From: Mugil cephalus
Taxonomy: Eukaryota; Chordata; Actinopteri; Mugiliformes; Mugilidae
Length of the DNA: 64,000 bases
NCBI RefSeq assembly: GCF_022458985.1
Contig: NC_061781.1
Location: 24,036,001 to 24,100,000 of the forward strand
Direction of reading: 5' to 3'
Below, piece after piece: positions 30,873 to 41,509 of the stretch (within the stretch, counting starts at the first letter, position 1; every line of letters begins with the position of its first letter). The translations under genes were made by a program, and so were the position numbers. Below the pieces are notes generated by a model, which made no database searches, was not told the origin of the DNA, and worked only from the letters and a program-made list of their open reading frames with translations.

Positions 30873-32464
30873 TTGAATGCTACGTGATTATTATTAGCGT
30901 TAGTAAAAAGTAATGTACTGTCATTTCATTTGTAATAATATCAATTAATTGCACCTGAATGCACTTTTGATGGTATTCCATATAGGAATATATTTTTATG
31001 CCATGACTTACAGGTACATTTTACTATTCTGCTGGAACACGGTCAGTTTTTTTTCTAATGATTGTTAGCATCTTTCTTCTTGTTCTTCTATAAAGAGTTC
31101 ATATTGTCATGATAAAAACATTTGTTTGGAAAAATGTTGTTTAATTTAGACACACAAAGCTCATCAAGAACATTGGCATGACAGTGGAAATTAGGACACG
31201 TGTTTCAGGCTGTAAAACCTCACGGGAAACTAAAGGTGTCAGGCCAAACCACTATTATTGTCACCCACTTGGACATCTCCTTGTCTGAGGGAGGGAGCTT
31301 TTTGGCTTATTGTGTACTATAACGTCAGTCAACCAAAGCTTAAACCTTTTTTTTGTTTGCTTATTTGTTTTTTTTTTTCAATTTTGTGTTAAAAACACGC
31401 AGTACCTACTGCACAAAGCTCCCATTTAATAAGCTACTATATTATGCGCAGCATATGCACCTGGCATATATACAGGCTTGCATATTTGTGGTGATGAACT
31501 GTAGGAAGATAAAGCAATAACAAATACATAAAAACTTTACACAGATTTAAGTTTAAGTTATTTTGAATTGTGGCAATGGATGTTGAATGAACAAGTACGA
31601 CTGCACCATTTAGTACCCAACCATGAGAGAAAACCACTGTGAAGAATTTCCTGGATTGGTCTTGGATTCTGACTGCTTGCATTTCCACGAATATTGAATA
31701 CGATAAACTGATCTTGAGTGAAATTTTTTGTTACACAGCTTCAATGGTTTGTGTTGATAACATGTCTCATTCACTATTTTCATAAAAGCCTTATTTGCAT
31801 ATATGCATTTTATTTCATTACAGTTATTGTTTAACAGTTAATCAAAGCTTTAATCCTCAGGCAACCCAAGGGACATTTTTTTCCATTTGGGCATTTGGGT
31901 ATTAGTACATATGGCACATTTGTACTAAAACGCAATTATTGTTTAACATTTAATCAAAGTTTTAAATTAACAACTGAGTCACAGCAAACAAATCAAATAA
32001 ATACAGGCCAAAGTCTTAACTTCATGACACTTTAAATAACAGTCTTGGTTGGAAATCAGAAATAACAGATGCCTCCGGTGTTCTGCCAGTTCTTCACTTT
32101 TTCTGATGCCTTTGCATCTAAATCTGGTGTTCTGTCATTTTCTGCTACCCACCAGAAAATATTACTCTGTGGTTGTATTTAGGGTTAGGGTTACATGCTG
32201 GAAGAAGCAGCAGTAGCAAAATTTGACAAGGCAGCAAAATTTGTCATAAAATTGTCTGGCAATGCTGGGAAGGAAAATAATTCTTTTTATTAACCTAAAA
32301 TTTTATTTTATTGTCATTGCATGGCATGTACAATGACTTGAAAAAGTGTATTGGTACTAAAATGGATTAAAAAAAAAATCAGCTGTCATTTGCACATATT
32401 AAAACCACTGACAGTAAATAAAAAGTAAATAACACTGATCATCTTGTGACAGTTTTTGAACTTT
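30873..32464. other. Intergenic, OR 3' flank and repeat traces
   Basis: The first about 600 bp parallel the flank of gene 7. At 31855-31915 'cctcaggcaacccaagggac' and 'tttgggcatttgggtattag' match blocks at 37738 and 42797, probably ends of a DNA transposon. A short telomere-like run lies near 32182. No gene. Confidence 0.5.
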
Positions 32465-32580
32465 TTAGACATGTTGTACCCACCTAGACCAGACCAGGCA
32501 TCTCTACATAGTAATGACGCTCCGTGATAGCAGCAGCCATCCCCAGCAGGATGCACCCTGACACAGAACAACACTTTAGG
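32465..32580 (+). mobile_element. Tc1-like transposon fragment
   Basis: Reverse complement of the segment 'catcctgctgggaacgactg' to 'gtctggtctggt' seen at 19768-19850. A fragment of the same transposon family in the opposite orientation. Confidence 0.5.
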
Positions 32581-33004
32581 AACAACTCAAAAAAACACAA
32601 AGAACAACGTAATTTCCTGTTTCTACTCAGCTGTGTCTGTGCAGAAGTTTTAAATCACACTGAAAATAATGGAGGAAGATATTAATGGAGGAACATTTTA
32701 AAAGAGGCCATACATATAATTAATGGGCTCCCAAGTTTTAATTTAGCTTTATGAGGTAGTTCCTGCAGTCGGTGGCAGATTTATGGTGTTAAAAAGGAGA
32801 CTAATGTTGTGTTTTGATGTGTTGATATAAAGAAGAGATCACCAATGACAAGTCTTCTCTTGCATTTAAGAAACGTTTATTGCATGAAAGAACAATGTCA
32901 AAGACTCTTGCAGAATCTGAGAGAGCTTCTGGTGCCAATTGTAGAGTCCCCTCTTGCAAACTTTTAAATTAGAATGAATGTATTTTCATAGGATGAATGT
33001 GTTT

Positions 33005-33251
33005 TTCTCGAAAAAACACAGCTAAAACAGCTTAGGGTCAAACTGACCCCAGAGGACGACCAATCCTGCAATATGTGTTCAGCACATTGAAAAAATGTCA
33101 TCATGATAATTTTATGCTTAACCAGTTGTCCCCATCAAATTAGGAAAAAGCATGAAATATGAAGCAAGAAAGAAAAAAAAGTCAACTGTTATTTTTTGAA
33201 TGATAAACATTGAATGGGGTCAATTTGACCCCATGGATAACAGGAGGGTTA
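33005..33251. repeat. Possible TTAA-type DNA transposon remnant
   Basis: The right end 'ggggtcaatttgaccccatg' plus 'ataacaggagggttaa' resembles ends of a frequent fish MITE inserting at TTAA. A related 'gggtcaaactgacccc' lies at about 33038. The left end is not convincing. A copy is at 38205-38436. Confidence 0.35.
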
Positions 33252-33509
33252 ACCTAATCTCCCCAGACAATAAACACATTCGACGAACCCTGGAGGAGGA
33301 CCACATACTACATTAAAAACAACACAGAAGCTTATGACTCACAACAACAAACAAAACAAGACAGAATCAGAACCAGGTAAAAGGTGACAGAAAGTTAGCA
33401 CATTAAAAGTCATACAATAAAAATAGTCCATAGAGGATTATCATGGGACATGAGTACAGTATCGACTGTCTAGTAAACATCTTTTGTTGACAAGTGCATA
33501 CATTCATAC

Positions 33510-33736
33510 ATTAGTGATTATTTCACCTGGTTGACAAATACTATGTTCTGATTGGCTGATAGGTCGCTGATATTTTCTGATTGGCTAATTGGTCGCTGTT
33601 TCAAGCACAAGGGGGGCTCTCTTTTGCACTGTTTCTTACATACTTGTGGATTTTTGAACTGAAAAGGAGAAGCTCTCAATCCCATTTTATGCTTTATAAT
33701 GACAATAAAGGACATTCTATTCTATTCTATTCTATG
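33510..33736 (+). mobile_element. LINE 3' tail with ATTCT microsatellite
   Basis: 'tttgcactgtttcttacata' and 'tttataatgacaataaagga' lead into a short (ATTCT)n run at 33714-33735, the usual form of certain fish LINE tails. Matching copy at 38692-38952, where the run is about 11 units. Confidence 0.6.
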
Positions 33737-33900
33737 CATGAGTGTAGAGACAGAAGAGAAAGGGGGCTCAGCACAGAGCCCTGTGGAGCTCCACTGCTGA
33801 GTAATAGAGAAGGAAGAACAGTGGCAGCCCTGATTGACTGTGGCTGGTTTGTTAAAAAGTCCTGGATCCACAGGTTGATGTTTTGCTGGACACCTACAGT
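33737..33900 (-). mobile_element. LINE reverse transcriptase fragment upstream of OR 9
   Basis: On the - strand it encodes NLWIQDFLTNQPQ and then SSGAPQGSVLSP-like text, the reverse transcriptase motif region of Rex1/L2-type LINEs. The same fragment lies before the next three OR genes (38953, 43660, 47908). Confidence 0.7.
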
Positions 33901-34370
33901 AGCTCAGGATAACCCTGATGAAAAGTCACCAGCTGAAATCCACTGGACTAACAACTTTCCATACATCTCTCCATGCACTTTAGTTATAAGTAAAGTCTCC
34001 CCAGAGATGCAGCATTTTCTGGATCCCTTTGTCTGACATCTTAGAGACCAGTCTGCTGGGTGATGTAACCCATGACCATTAAGTAACCTCAATAAAAGAA
34101 GAAGCAATAAAACACTGCAATAAAAAAAAGCAATAAAATACTGAGCTAGTTGATAGGGCCCCTGATAAAACATAAACACAAACATTTGATTCAGAATGTA
34201 ACGTTATTCCCAAGAAAAAGGAAAGAGAGTATAATTTAAGGAAAAATAATAAGCATGCATGCAATGAAATGTGTACTTCATTATAATGTGACGTATAATG
34301 AAGTACACACCCAAGTAAAAAAAAAAAAAAAAAAAAAGGCTAATGAAACTGCATTTTATCTCAATATCGA

Positions 34371-34411
34371 CTTTAATGAGATCCATGGAGAATGACGCGT
34401 TCTAATAAAAG
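34371..34411 (+). promoter_or_regulatory. OR promoter module of gene 9
   Basis: ctttaatgag (34371-34380), atccatggaga (34381-34391), taataaaa (34403-34410), then aaatccata for ttccacag. Candidate 5' UTR intron 34521-34590 (70 nt; GCAG/GTTGTATG ... TTTTAG/G). Confidence 0.78.
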
Positions 34412-34599
34412 AAAAAATCCATATACTCAGTCCATTCACTTTCTGAACTCTGGACATCAACATATACCAGGTGCATCTGAAGGACATCGATCTGGGAAGA
34501 AACAATATCCATCATTGCAGGTTGTATGTGAGTCATGTAAAAGCCTTTATCCATATTATCCTTGCTGATCATGCATTCCATTTGTTTTAGGAAACATTA

Positions 34600-35526
34600 A
34601 TGGATGATGAAGTTAACATAACATATATAACTCTTGGTGGGCATGTGGAATTGCAAACATACGGGTATCTGTATTTTACGATCATGTTCATTGCATACAT
34701 TGTAATAGTATCTTTTAATTTCATCATTGTGTATCTCATCTGGACAGAGAAAACCCTGCATGAGCCCATGTACATTTTCATTGCAGCCTTACTTGTAAAC
34801 TCTGTTGTCTTCAGCACTAATATCTATCCAAAGTTTTTAATTGACATGTTATCTGAAAAGCAGGTCATATCGTACTCAGCCTGCCTCTTACAGTTTTTTA
34901 TATTTTATTCTTTGGCTTGTTCTGAATTCTTGCTTTTGGCTGTCATGTCCTATGACAGATATGTGTCTATATGTAAACCTCTGCAATATCCAGCTATCAT
35001 GACCAAAGAAAGAGTGAGTATTTTCCTGGTTTTTGCTTGGACTGTCCCTGCTTGTGTGATTGCAGTTCCAGCAATAATGAGTGCTGATATGAAAATCTGT
35101 AATTTCACTCTGAATGGAATATTTTGTAATAATTCAATTTACAATCTGCACTGTGTGAGCTCAGTTGCACGATCTGTATTTGGTGCTGTTGCTCTGATAG
35201 TCACTGCACTTTTCCCTCTGCTCTTCATCCTTTTCACGTACACTAGAATACTTATAATAACCTCTCGATGTTCTAAAGAAGTCAGGAAAAAGGCTGCAGA
35301 GACCTGTCTACCACATCTGCTGGTCCTAGTCAGCTACACCTTTTTGTGTGGCTATGATGTCATTATTGTTCGACTGGGCTCTGATTTTCCAAAAATTGTT
35401 AGTTTCATAATGACTTTGCAGGCAATTTTATATCATCCTTTGTTAAATCCAATAATTTATGGATTGAAAATGAAGGAAATATCAAAGCGTTTGAAGAGAT
35501 TGTTCAGTCAAACAAAAGTGATCTAA
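34600..35526 (+). CDS. Odorant receptor, teleost type (OR 9)
   Basis: A 308-residue receptor. NIT 6-8, LHEPMY 53-58, Cys95, DRYVSICKP 119-127, Cys167/176/185, KAAETCLPHL 231-240, PLLNPIIYG 280-288. It lies in the left unit of the 5.1-kb tandem duplication. Its protein equals that of 39658 except at eight positions, all within the first 115 residues; four of these (102, 104, 105, 115) fall in one short stretch of TM3. Here TM3 is FFIFYSLACSEFLLLAVM, as in the genes at 44301 and 48452. The - strand open frame at 34587-34817 is its shadow. Confidence 0.97.
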   Translation: MDDEVNITYITLGGHVELQTYGYLYFTIMFIAYIVIVSFNFIIVYLIWTEKTLHEPMYIFIAALLVNSVVFSTNIYPKFLIDMLSEKQVISYSACLLQFFIFYSLACSEFLLLAVMSYDRYVSICKPLQYPAIMTKERVSIFLVFAWTVPACVIAVPAIMSADMKICNFTLNGIFCNNSIYNLHCVSSVARSVFGAVALIVTALFPLLFILFTYTRILIITSRCSKEVRKKAAETCLPHLLVLVSYTFLCGYDVIIVRLGSDFPKIVSFIMTLQAILYHPLLNPIIYGLKMKEISKRLKRLFSQTKVI

Positions 35527-36123
35527 TACATTAAAAGTATTGTTAAATTAGAGCCATTTCCTTTGTGAGTTAATGCAGAGATGGTTAATGGAGTTAATGC
35601 AGAGATTCTAATAGTTTGAGATATTTTATGTTGAAAGTAATTTCACTGTTATAAAAGTTGATTATTTTGATAATGTTATCATTTGAAAAAGGAACATGTA
35701 ATGCAGTTTTGTTCGACATGATGAAGACACATGTCTAATCAAGGGTTTTCACCACGTTTTTTTTTTTTTAGGTTATGGAGACTTTTCACTGGTTTTCAAC
35801 TGTAGGCAGTTTAGATACATAAAGCCTGGTGGTGATCCAACCTGTAACCCGTATATGCAGCAAATAATGTAACCACAGTCTGTGGGTTTTGGGGAAATAT
35901 AATTGTGAAAAGTTGATTTGAGCATTTTTGAGTGTTCAGTCAAGTATGGCTCTCCGAGAACAGCATTAGTATTGAAAGGGATATCGCGTTGTTTGCATTT
36001 TTATTATCTGCCCTATAACCTGTCTTTTTGTAGAGGCCTTTGGAGCCAGGGCTCATATGAGAAGATAATCCCTAAGGTTTAATTGGGGTCTGGAGTTTTT
36101 TTTTCCTACCTGCTTCTTCCTGC
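35527..36123. other. Intergenic, OR 3' flank
   Basis: Shared with the flanks of the genes at 39658, 44301 and 48452 ('aagcctggtggtgatccaac', 'gtagaggcctttgg'). No gene. Confidence 0.6.
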
Positions 36124-36446
36124 AACTCATCTCATCTCATCTTCTACTACCACTTAGCCTCATTAGGATCACGGGGGTTGTTGGAGCCTATCCCAGCTGT
36201 CATCGGGTGAGAGGAGGGGTACACCCTGAACAGGTTGCCAGTGCATCGCAGGGCTAATATGTAGACAAACGATCATTCGCATTCACACTCACACCTTGGG
36301 TCACCAATCAGCCTAACGAGCATGTCTTTGGAAGTGGGAGGAAACCTGAGTACGCAGAGAAAACACACACAGAGACAGGGAGAACATGCAAACTCCACAC
36401 GGAAAGGCCCGAGCTGGACTCAAACCTGCACATTGGGAGGCTCCTG
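36124..36446 (-). repeat. tRNA-headed-type interspersed repeat, reverse copy
   Basis: Contains 'gcctatcccagctgtcatcg', 'gtacaccctgaacaggttgc', 'cattcacactcacacc' and 'gaacatgcaaactccacac', the reverse of the copy at 22411. Located in the left duplication unit. Confidence 0.7.
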
Positions 36447-37737
36447 CAAGTAAATATGCTGCAATTGTCCAGAACATTTGCAAGTAAACTGAATTTTAAT
36501 TATAAGTCACCACGACAACTATGAGACAGCGTCAATTTGTTTTGGACTGAGACCTTTCAAGTGTACTTGAGTAATTTCCAGGGAGTGGGGCTAAAAGGAT
36601 CTAGTGTGCGTGTTAAATACTGCAAACCCTTCCACACATTGTCTAAATCAAGCTAATCTTGCTCCACAATGCACATTTCCAATGGCGATTTTGCTTTTCA
36701 ATGTTGTGTTCAACACACACAGTACCTACTGTACAAAGCTTCTATTTAATAAGCTACTATATTATGCACAGCACATGCACTGTCCACAAACCTGACACAT
36801 TTACATGTTTGCACATTTGCATGTGATGAAACTGTCTGAAGGTGATGCAATAATAAATAAATAAATAAAACTTTCCACAGAATTAAGCTGTTCTGATTTC
36901 TGGAGATGAATGCACAACAAGTATGTTTTGAAGTCAGTTATCTGAAAAAGTATAGGGACACTGCAGTGTCACTATTGTGTTGATGCTAGTAATGCTAGTG
37001 AAGGCTGTGAATGTGGTTACACTTTTATTCAAGTATGATGATCAGACACTCTACCATTTTTATCACTGAAAACATATTCTAGGCATTGATAAATGTGTGA
37101 TTAACATAACACATGCAACCATTTGGACACTGAATGCACAAATACAAATCCGTCTGATTTGCAATCATGGTTAAAGGGCATTTTTTAATAAGCTATGGTA
37201 ATTTTACCATTGCACCATTTAGTACCAATGCACAACAACCTTAAAAGATCCCATTCAAAGACAATTTACATTGCTTCTTACACTTCAGTTTCCACTCTTC
37301 AGCGCCAAGAGCACACGCTGCAAATTGGGATTGTTCCTCTGTTAAATAAGACACCTTCCAGTATTCAGGCGAGTTTAGCATGCCTGCTTAGGTGTTATTT
37401 GTATTTTACACAGCAGTTTGCTCTCTCACTCCGGGGTGAACACATTCAGCCACGCTATCAGTGATTGGAGGCAATGCTTTGGCAAATCTTAGTTTAGTCC
37501 AGCAGTTTTCAAAGCTTTGGCTCTTTTGGCTTGGCTCCCTTAGAAGAGCCGACTTCCCTTGGTTACTTAATGGCTTTTCGTTTAATTTCAATAGAGCCTT
37601 CTATTTTGTCCCAGTTTGGTGATTATGAATGGTTTGTGTGTTGGTAAAAATTCACTATTCATAAAAGCCTTATTTTTATGTATTTTCCATTGTTACAGGA
37701 AAATATGGTTATTGTTTAACATTTAATCAAAGTATTA
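36447..37737. other. Intergenic, OR flank, no gene seen
   Basis: Sequence shared with 41510-42800 and, more loosely, 45890-46990. The small open frames (36604-36795, 37195-37464) are repeated in the copies but contain no domain and drift in frame between copies (compare 41664-41888). Confidence 0.5.
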
Positions 37738-38691
37738 ACCCTCAGGCAACCTTAGGGACATTTTTCTCCATTTGGGCATTTGGGTGTTAGACTGTGTGAC
37801 AAGAAATTGTTGCAAAAATTCTCTACACAAATTTTAAAATTAAAAAAAAAAAAAAAGAGAGAGAGGGAGTTCTAATAGGTCAAAAGAATGTTGTGAAGAA
37901 GATTTGCCACCCTCTTGTAACCTTAGTGGACAAAAACGTCCATGTTGCAGATTTATGGTATTAAAAAGAAAACTAATGTTGTGTTTTGATGTGTTGATAT
38001 AAAGAAGTGATCACCAATGACAAGTCTTCTCTTGCATTTAAGAAACGTTTATTGCATGAAAGAACAATGTCAAAGACTATTGCAGAATCTGAGAGAGCTT
38101 CTGGTGCCAATTGTAGAGTCCCCTCTTGCAAACCTTTAAATTAGAATGAATGTATTTTCATAAGTTTTCATACAAATCTTGTACAATTTCTCGAAAAAAC
38201 ACAGCTAAAACAGCTTAGGGTCAAACTGACCCCAGAGGACGACCAATCCTGCAATATGTGTTCAGCACATTGAAAAAATGTCATCATGATAATTTTATGC
38301 TTAACCAGTTGTCCCCATCAAATTAGGAAAAAGCATGAAATATGAAGCAAGAAAGAAAAAAAGTCAACTGTTATTTTTTGAATGATAAACATTGAATGGG
38401 GTCAATTTGACCCCATGGATAACAGGAGGGTTAACCTAATCTCCCCAGACAATAAACACATTCGACGAACCCTGGAGGAGGACCACATACTACATTAAAA
38501 ACAACACAGAAGCTTATGACTCACAACAACAAACAAAACAAGACAGAATCAGAACCAGGTAAAAGGTGACAGAAAGTTATCACATTAAAAGTCATACAAT
38601 AAAAATAGTCCATAGAGGATTATCATGGGACATGAGTACAGTATCGACTGTCTAGTAAACATCTTTTTTTGACAAGTGCATACATTCATAC

Positions 38692-38952
38692 ATTAGTGAT
38701 TATTTCACCTGGTTGACAAATACTATTTTCTGATTGGCTGATGAGTCGCTGATATTTTCTGATTGGCTAATTGGTCGCTGTTCCAAGCACAAGGAGGGCC
38801 CTCTTTTGCACTGTTTTTTACATACTTGTGGATTTTTGAACTGAAAAGGAGAAGCTCTCAATCCCATTGTATGCTTTATAATGACAATAAAGGACATTCT
38901 ATTCTATTCTATTCTATTCTATTCTATTCTATTCTATTCTATTCTATTCTAT
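38692..38952 (+). mobile_element. LINE 3' tail with expanded ATTCT microsatellite
   Basis: Same tail as at 33510-33736, but the ATTCT run has about 11 units (38896-38951) instead of about 4. Confidence 0.65.
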
Positions 38953-39118
38953 GCATGAGTGTAGAGACAGAAGAGAAAGGGGGCTCAGCACAGAGCCCTG
39001 TGGAGCTCCACTGCTGAGTAATAGAGAAGGAAGAACAGTGGCAGCCCTGATTGACTGCGGCTGGTTTGTTAAAAAGTCCTGGATCCACAGGTTGATGTTT
39101 TGCTGGACACCTACAGTA
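38953..39118 (-). mobile_element. LINE reverse transcriptase fragment upstream of OR 10
   Basis: Copy of the fragment at 33737; the - strand encodes NINLWIQDFLTNQPQSIRAA and GAPQGSVLSP. Confidence 0.7.
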
Positions 39119-39428
39119 GCTGGGTGATGTAACCCATGACCATTAAGTAACCTCAATAAAAGAAGAAGCAATAAAACACTGCAATAAAAAAAAGCAATAA
39201 AATACTGAGCTAGTTGATGGGACCCCTGATAAAACATAAACGCAAACATTTGATTTAGAATGTAACATTATTCCCAATAAAAAGGAAAGAGAGTATAATT
39301 TAAGGAAAAATAATAAGCATGCATGCAATGAAATGTGACATATAATGAAGTACACACCCAAGTTTAAAAAAATAAAAAATAAAAAATGAAAAAAAGGCTA
39401 ATGAAACTGCATTTTATCTCAATATCGA

Positions 39429-39470
39429 CTTTAATGAGATCCATGGAGAATGACGCGTTCTAATAAAAGA
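39429..39470 (+). promoter_or_regulatory. OR promoter module of gene 10
   Basis: ctttaatgag, atccatggaga, taataaaa (39461-39468), then aaatccaca. Candidate 5' UTR intron 39579-39648 (70 nt). Confidence 0.78.
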
Positions 39471-39657
39471 AAAAATCCACATACTCAGTCCATTCACTTT
39501 CTGAACTCTGGACATCAACATATACCAGGTGCATCTGAAGGACATCGATCTGGGAAGAAACAATATCCACCATTGCAGGTTGTATGTGAGTCATGTAAAA
39601 GCCTTTATCCATATTATCCTTGCTGATCATGCATTCCATTTGTTTTAGGAAACTTTA

Positions 39658-40584
39658 ATGGATGGTGAAGTTAACATAACATATATAACTCTTGGTGGGC
39701 ATGTGGAATTGGAAACATACGGGTATCTGTATTTTACGATCATGTTCATCGCATACATTGTAATAGTATCTTTTAATTTCATCATTGTGTATCTCATCTG
39801 GACAGAGAAAACCCTGCATGAGCCCATGTACATTTTCATTGCAGCCTTACTTATAAACTCTGTTGTCTTCAGCACTAATATCTATCCAAAGTTTTTAATT
39901 GACATATTATCTGAAAAGCAAGTCATATCGTACTCAGCCTGCCTCTTACAGTTTTTTATAGTTTATTGTTTTGCTTGTTCTGAATTCTTACTTTTAGCAG
40001 CCATGTCCTATGACAGATATGTGTCTATATGTAAACCTCTGCAATATCCAGCTATCATGACCAAAGAAAGAGTGAGTATTTTCCTGGTTTTTGCTTGGAC
40101 TGTCCCTGCTTGTGTGATTGCAGTTCCAGCAATAATGAGTGCTGATATGAAAATCTGTAATTTCACTCTGAATGGAATATTTTGTAACAATTCAATTTAC
40201 AATCTGCACTGTGTGAGCTCAGTTGCACGATCTGTATTTGGTGCTGTTGCTCTGATAGTCACTGCACTTTTCCCTCTGCTCTTCATCCTTTTCACGTACA
40301 CTAGAATACTTATAATAACCTCTCGATGTTCTAAAGAAGTCAGGAAAAAGGCTGCAGAGACCTGTCTACCACATCTGCTGGTCCTAGTCAGCTACACCTT
40401 TTTGTGTGGCTATGATGTCATTATTGTTCGACTGGGCTCTGATTTTCCAAAAATTGTTAGTTTCATAATGACTTTGCAGGCAATTTTATATCATCCTTTG
40501 TTAAATCCAATAATTTATGGATTGAAAATGAAGGAAATATCAAAGCGTTTGAAGAGATTGTTCAGTCAAACAAAAGTGATCTAA
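39658..40584 (+). CDS. Odorant receptor, teleost type (OR 10)
   Basis: A 308-residue receptor in the right unit of the 5.1-kb duplication. It is identical in protein to the gene at 34600 from residue 116 to the end. The TM3 block 39949-40005 instead reads FFIVYCFACSEFLLLAAM, the sequence of the gene at 23694, and matches that gene almost base for base, so this receptor looks like a conversion mosaic. TM3 contributes to ligand binding, so the patch could alter specificity. All family landmarks are intact. The ATG is 10 nt after the acceptor tgttttag. Confidence 0.97.
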   Translation: MDGEVNITYITLGGHVELETYGYLYFTIMFIAYIVIVSFNFIIVYLIWTEKTLHEPMYIFIAALLINSVVFSTNIYPKFLIDILSEKQVISYSACLLQFFIVYCFACSEFLLLAAMSYDRYVSICKPLQYPAIMTKERVSIFLVFAWTVPACVIAVPAIMSADMKICNFTLNGIFCNNSIYNLHCVSSVARSVFGAVALIVTALFPLLFILFTYTRILIITSRCSKEVRKKAAETCLPHLLVLVSYTFLCGYDVIIVRLGSDFPKIVSFIMTLQAILYHPLLNPIIYGLKMKEISKRLKRLFSQTKVI

Positions 40585-41185
40585 TACATTAAAAGTATTG
40601 TTAAATTAGAGCCATTTCCTTTGTGAGTTAATGCAGAGATGGTTAATGGAGTTAATGCAGAGATTCTAATAGTTTGAGATATTTTATGTTGAAAGTAATT
40701 TCACTGTTATAAAAGTTGATTATTTTGATAATGTTATCATTTGAAAAAGGAACATGTAATGCAGTTTTGTTCGACATGATGAAGACACATGTCTAATCAA
40801 GGGTTTTCACCACGTTTTTTTTTTTAGGTTATGGAGACTTTTCACTGGACTGGGTTTTCAACTGTAGGCAGTTTAGATACATAAAGCCTGGTGGTGATCC
40901 AACCTGTAACCTGTATATGCAGCAAATAATGTAACCACAGTCTGTGGGTTTTGGGGAAATATAATTTTAAAAAGTTGATTTGAGCATTTTTGAGTGTTCA
41001 GTCAAGTATGGCTCTCCGAGAACAGCATTAGTATTGAAAGGGATATCGCGTTGTTTGCATTTTTATTATCTACCCTATACCTGTCTTTTTGTAGAGGCCT
41101 TTGGAGCCAGGGCTCATATGAGAAGATAATCCCTAAGGTTTAATTGGGGTCTGGAGGTTTTTTTTCCTACCTGCTTCTTCCTGCA
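40585..41185. other. Intergenic, OR 3' flank (copy of 35527-36123)
   Basis: Differs from the left unit by a few substitutions and small indels, for example near 40850. No gene. Confidence 0.6.
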
Positions 41186-41509
41186 ACTCATCTCATCTCA
41201 TCTTCTACTACCACTTATGCTCACTAGGATCACGGGGGTTGTTGGAGCCTATCCCAGCTGTCATCGGGTGAGAGGAGGGGTACACCCTGAACAGGTTGCC
41301 AGTGCATCGCAGGGCTAATATGTAGACAAACAATCATTCGCATTCACACTCACACCTTGGGTCACCAATCAGCCTAACGAGCATGTCTTTGGAAGTGGGA
41401 GGAAACCTGAGTACGCAGAGAAAACACACACAGAGACAGGGAGAACATGCAAACTCCACACGGAAAGGCCCGAGCTGGACTCAAACCTGCACATTGGGAG
41501 GCTCCTGCA
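41186..41509 (-). repeat. tRNA-headed-type interspersed repeat, reverse copy
   Basis: Right-unit copy of the repeat at 36124-36446. Confidence 0.7.

Larger units (their letters stand above)
32776..37947. repeat. Tandem duplication, left unit (5172 bp) carrying OR 9
   Basis: Nearly identical to 37948-43002, including the OR gene, its promoter, 5' intron, LINE fragments and the reverse repeat at 36124. Compared with the right unit it keeps a segment (about 33904-34060) that the right unit lacks, and has a shorter ATTCT run. Confidence 0.93.

Noticed and set aside
34587-34817. Open frames on the - strand under OR genes (also 39645, 44288, 48439, 44589, 58115)
   Set aside because: They mirror the codons of conserved receptor genes, recur only because the genes are duplicated, and have no domain.
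36604-37464. Small open frames repeated in several OR spacers as conserved genes
   Set aside because: They change frame and length between copies (36604, 41664, 45910), so conservation is from duplication of noncoding flank.
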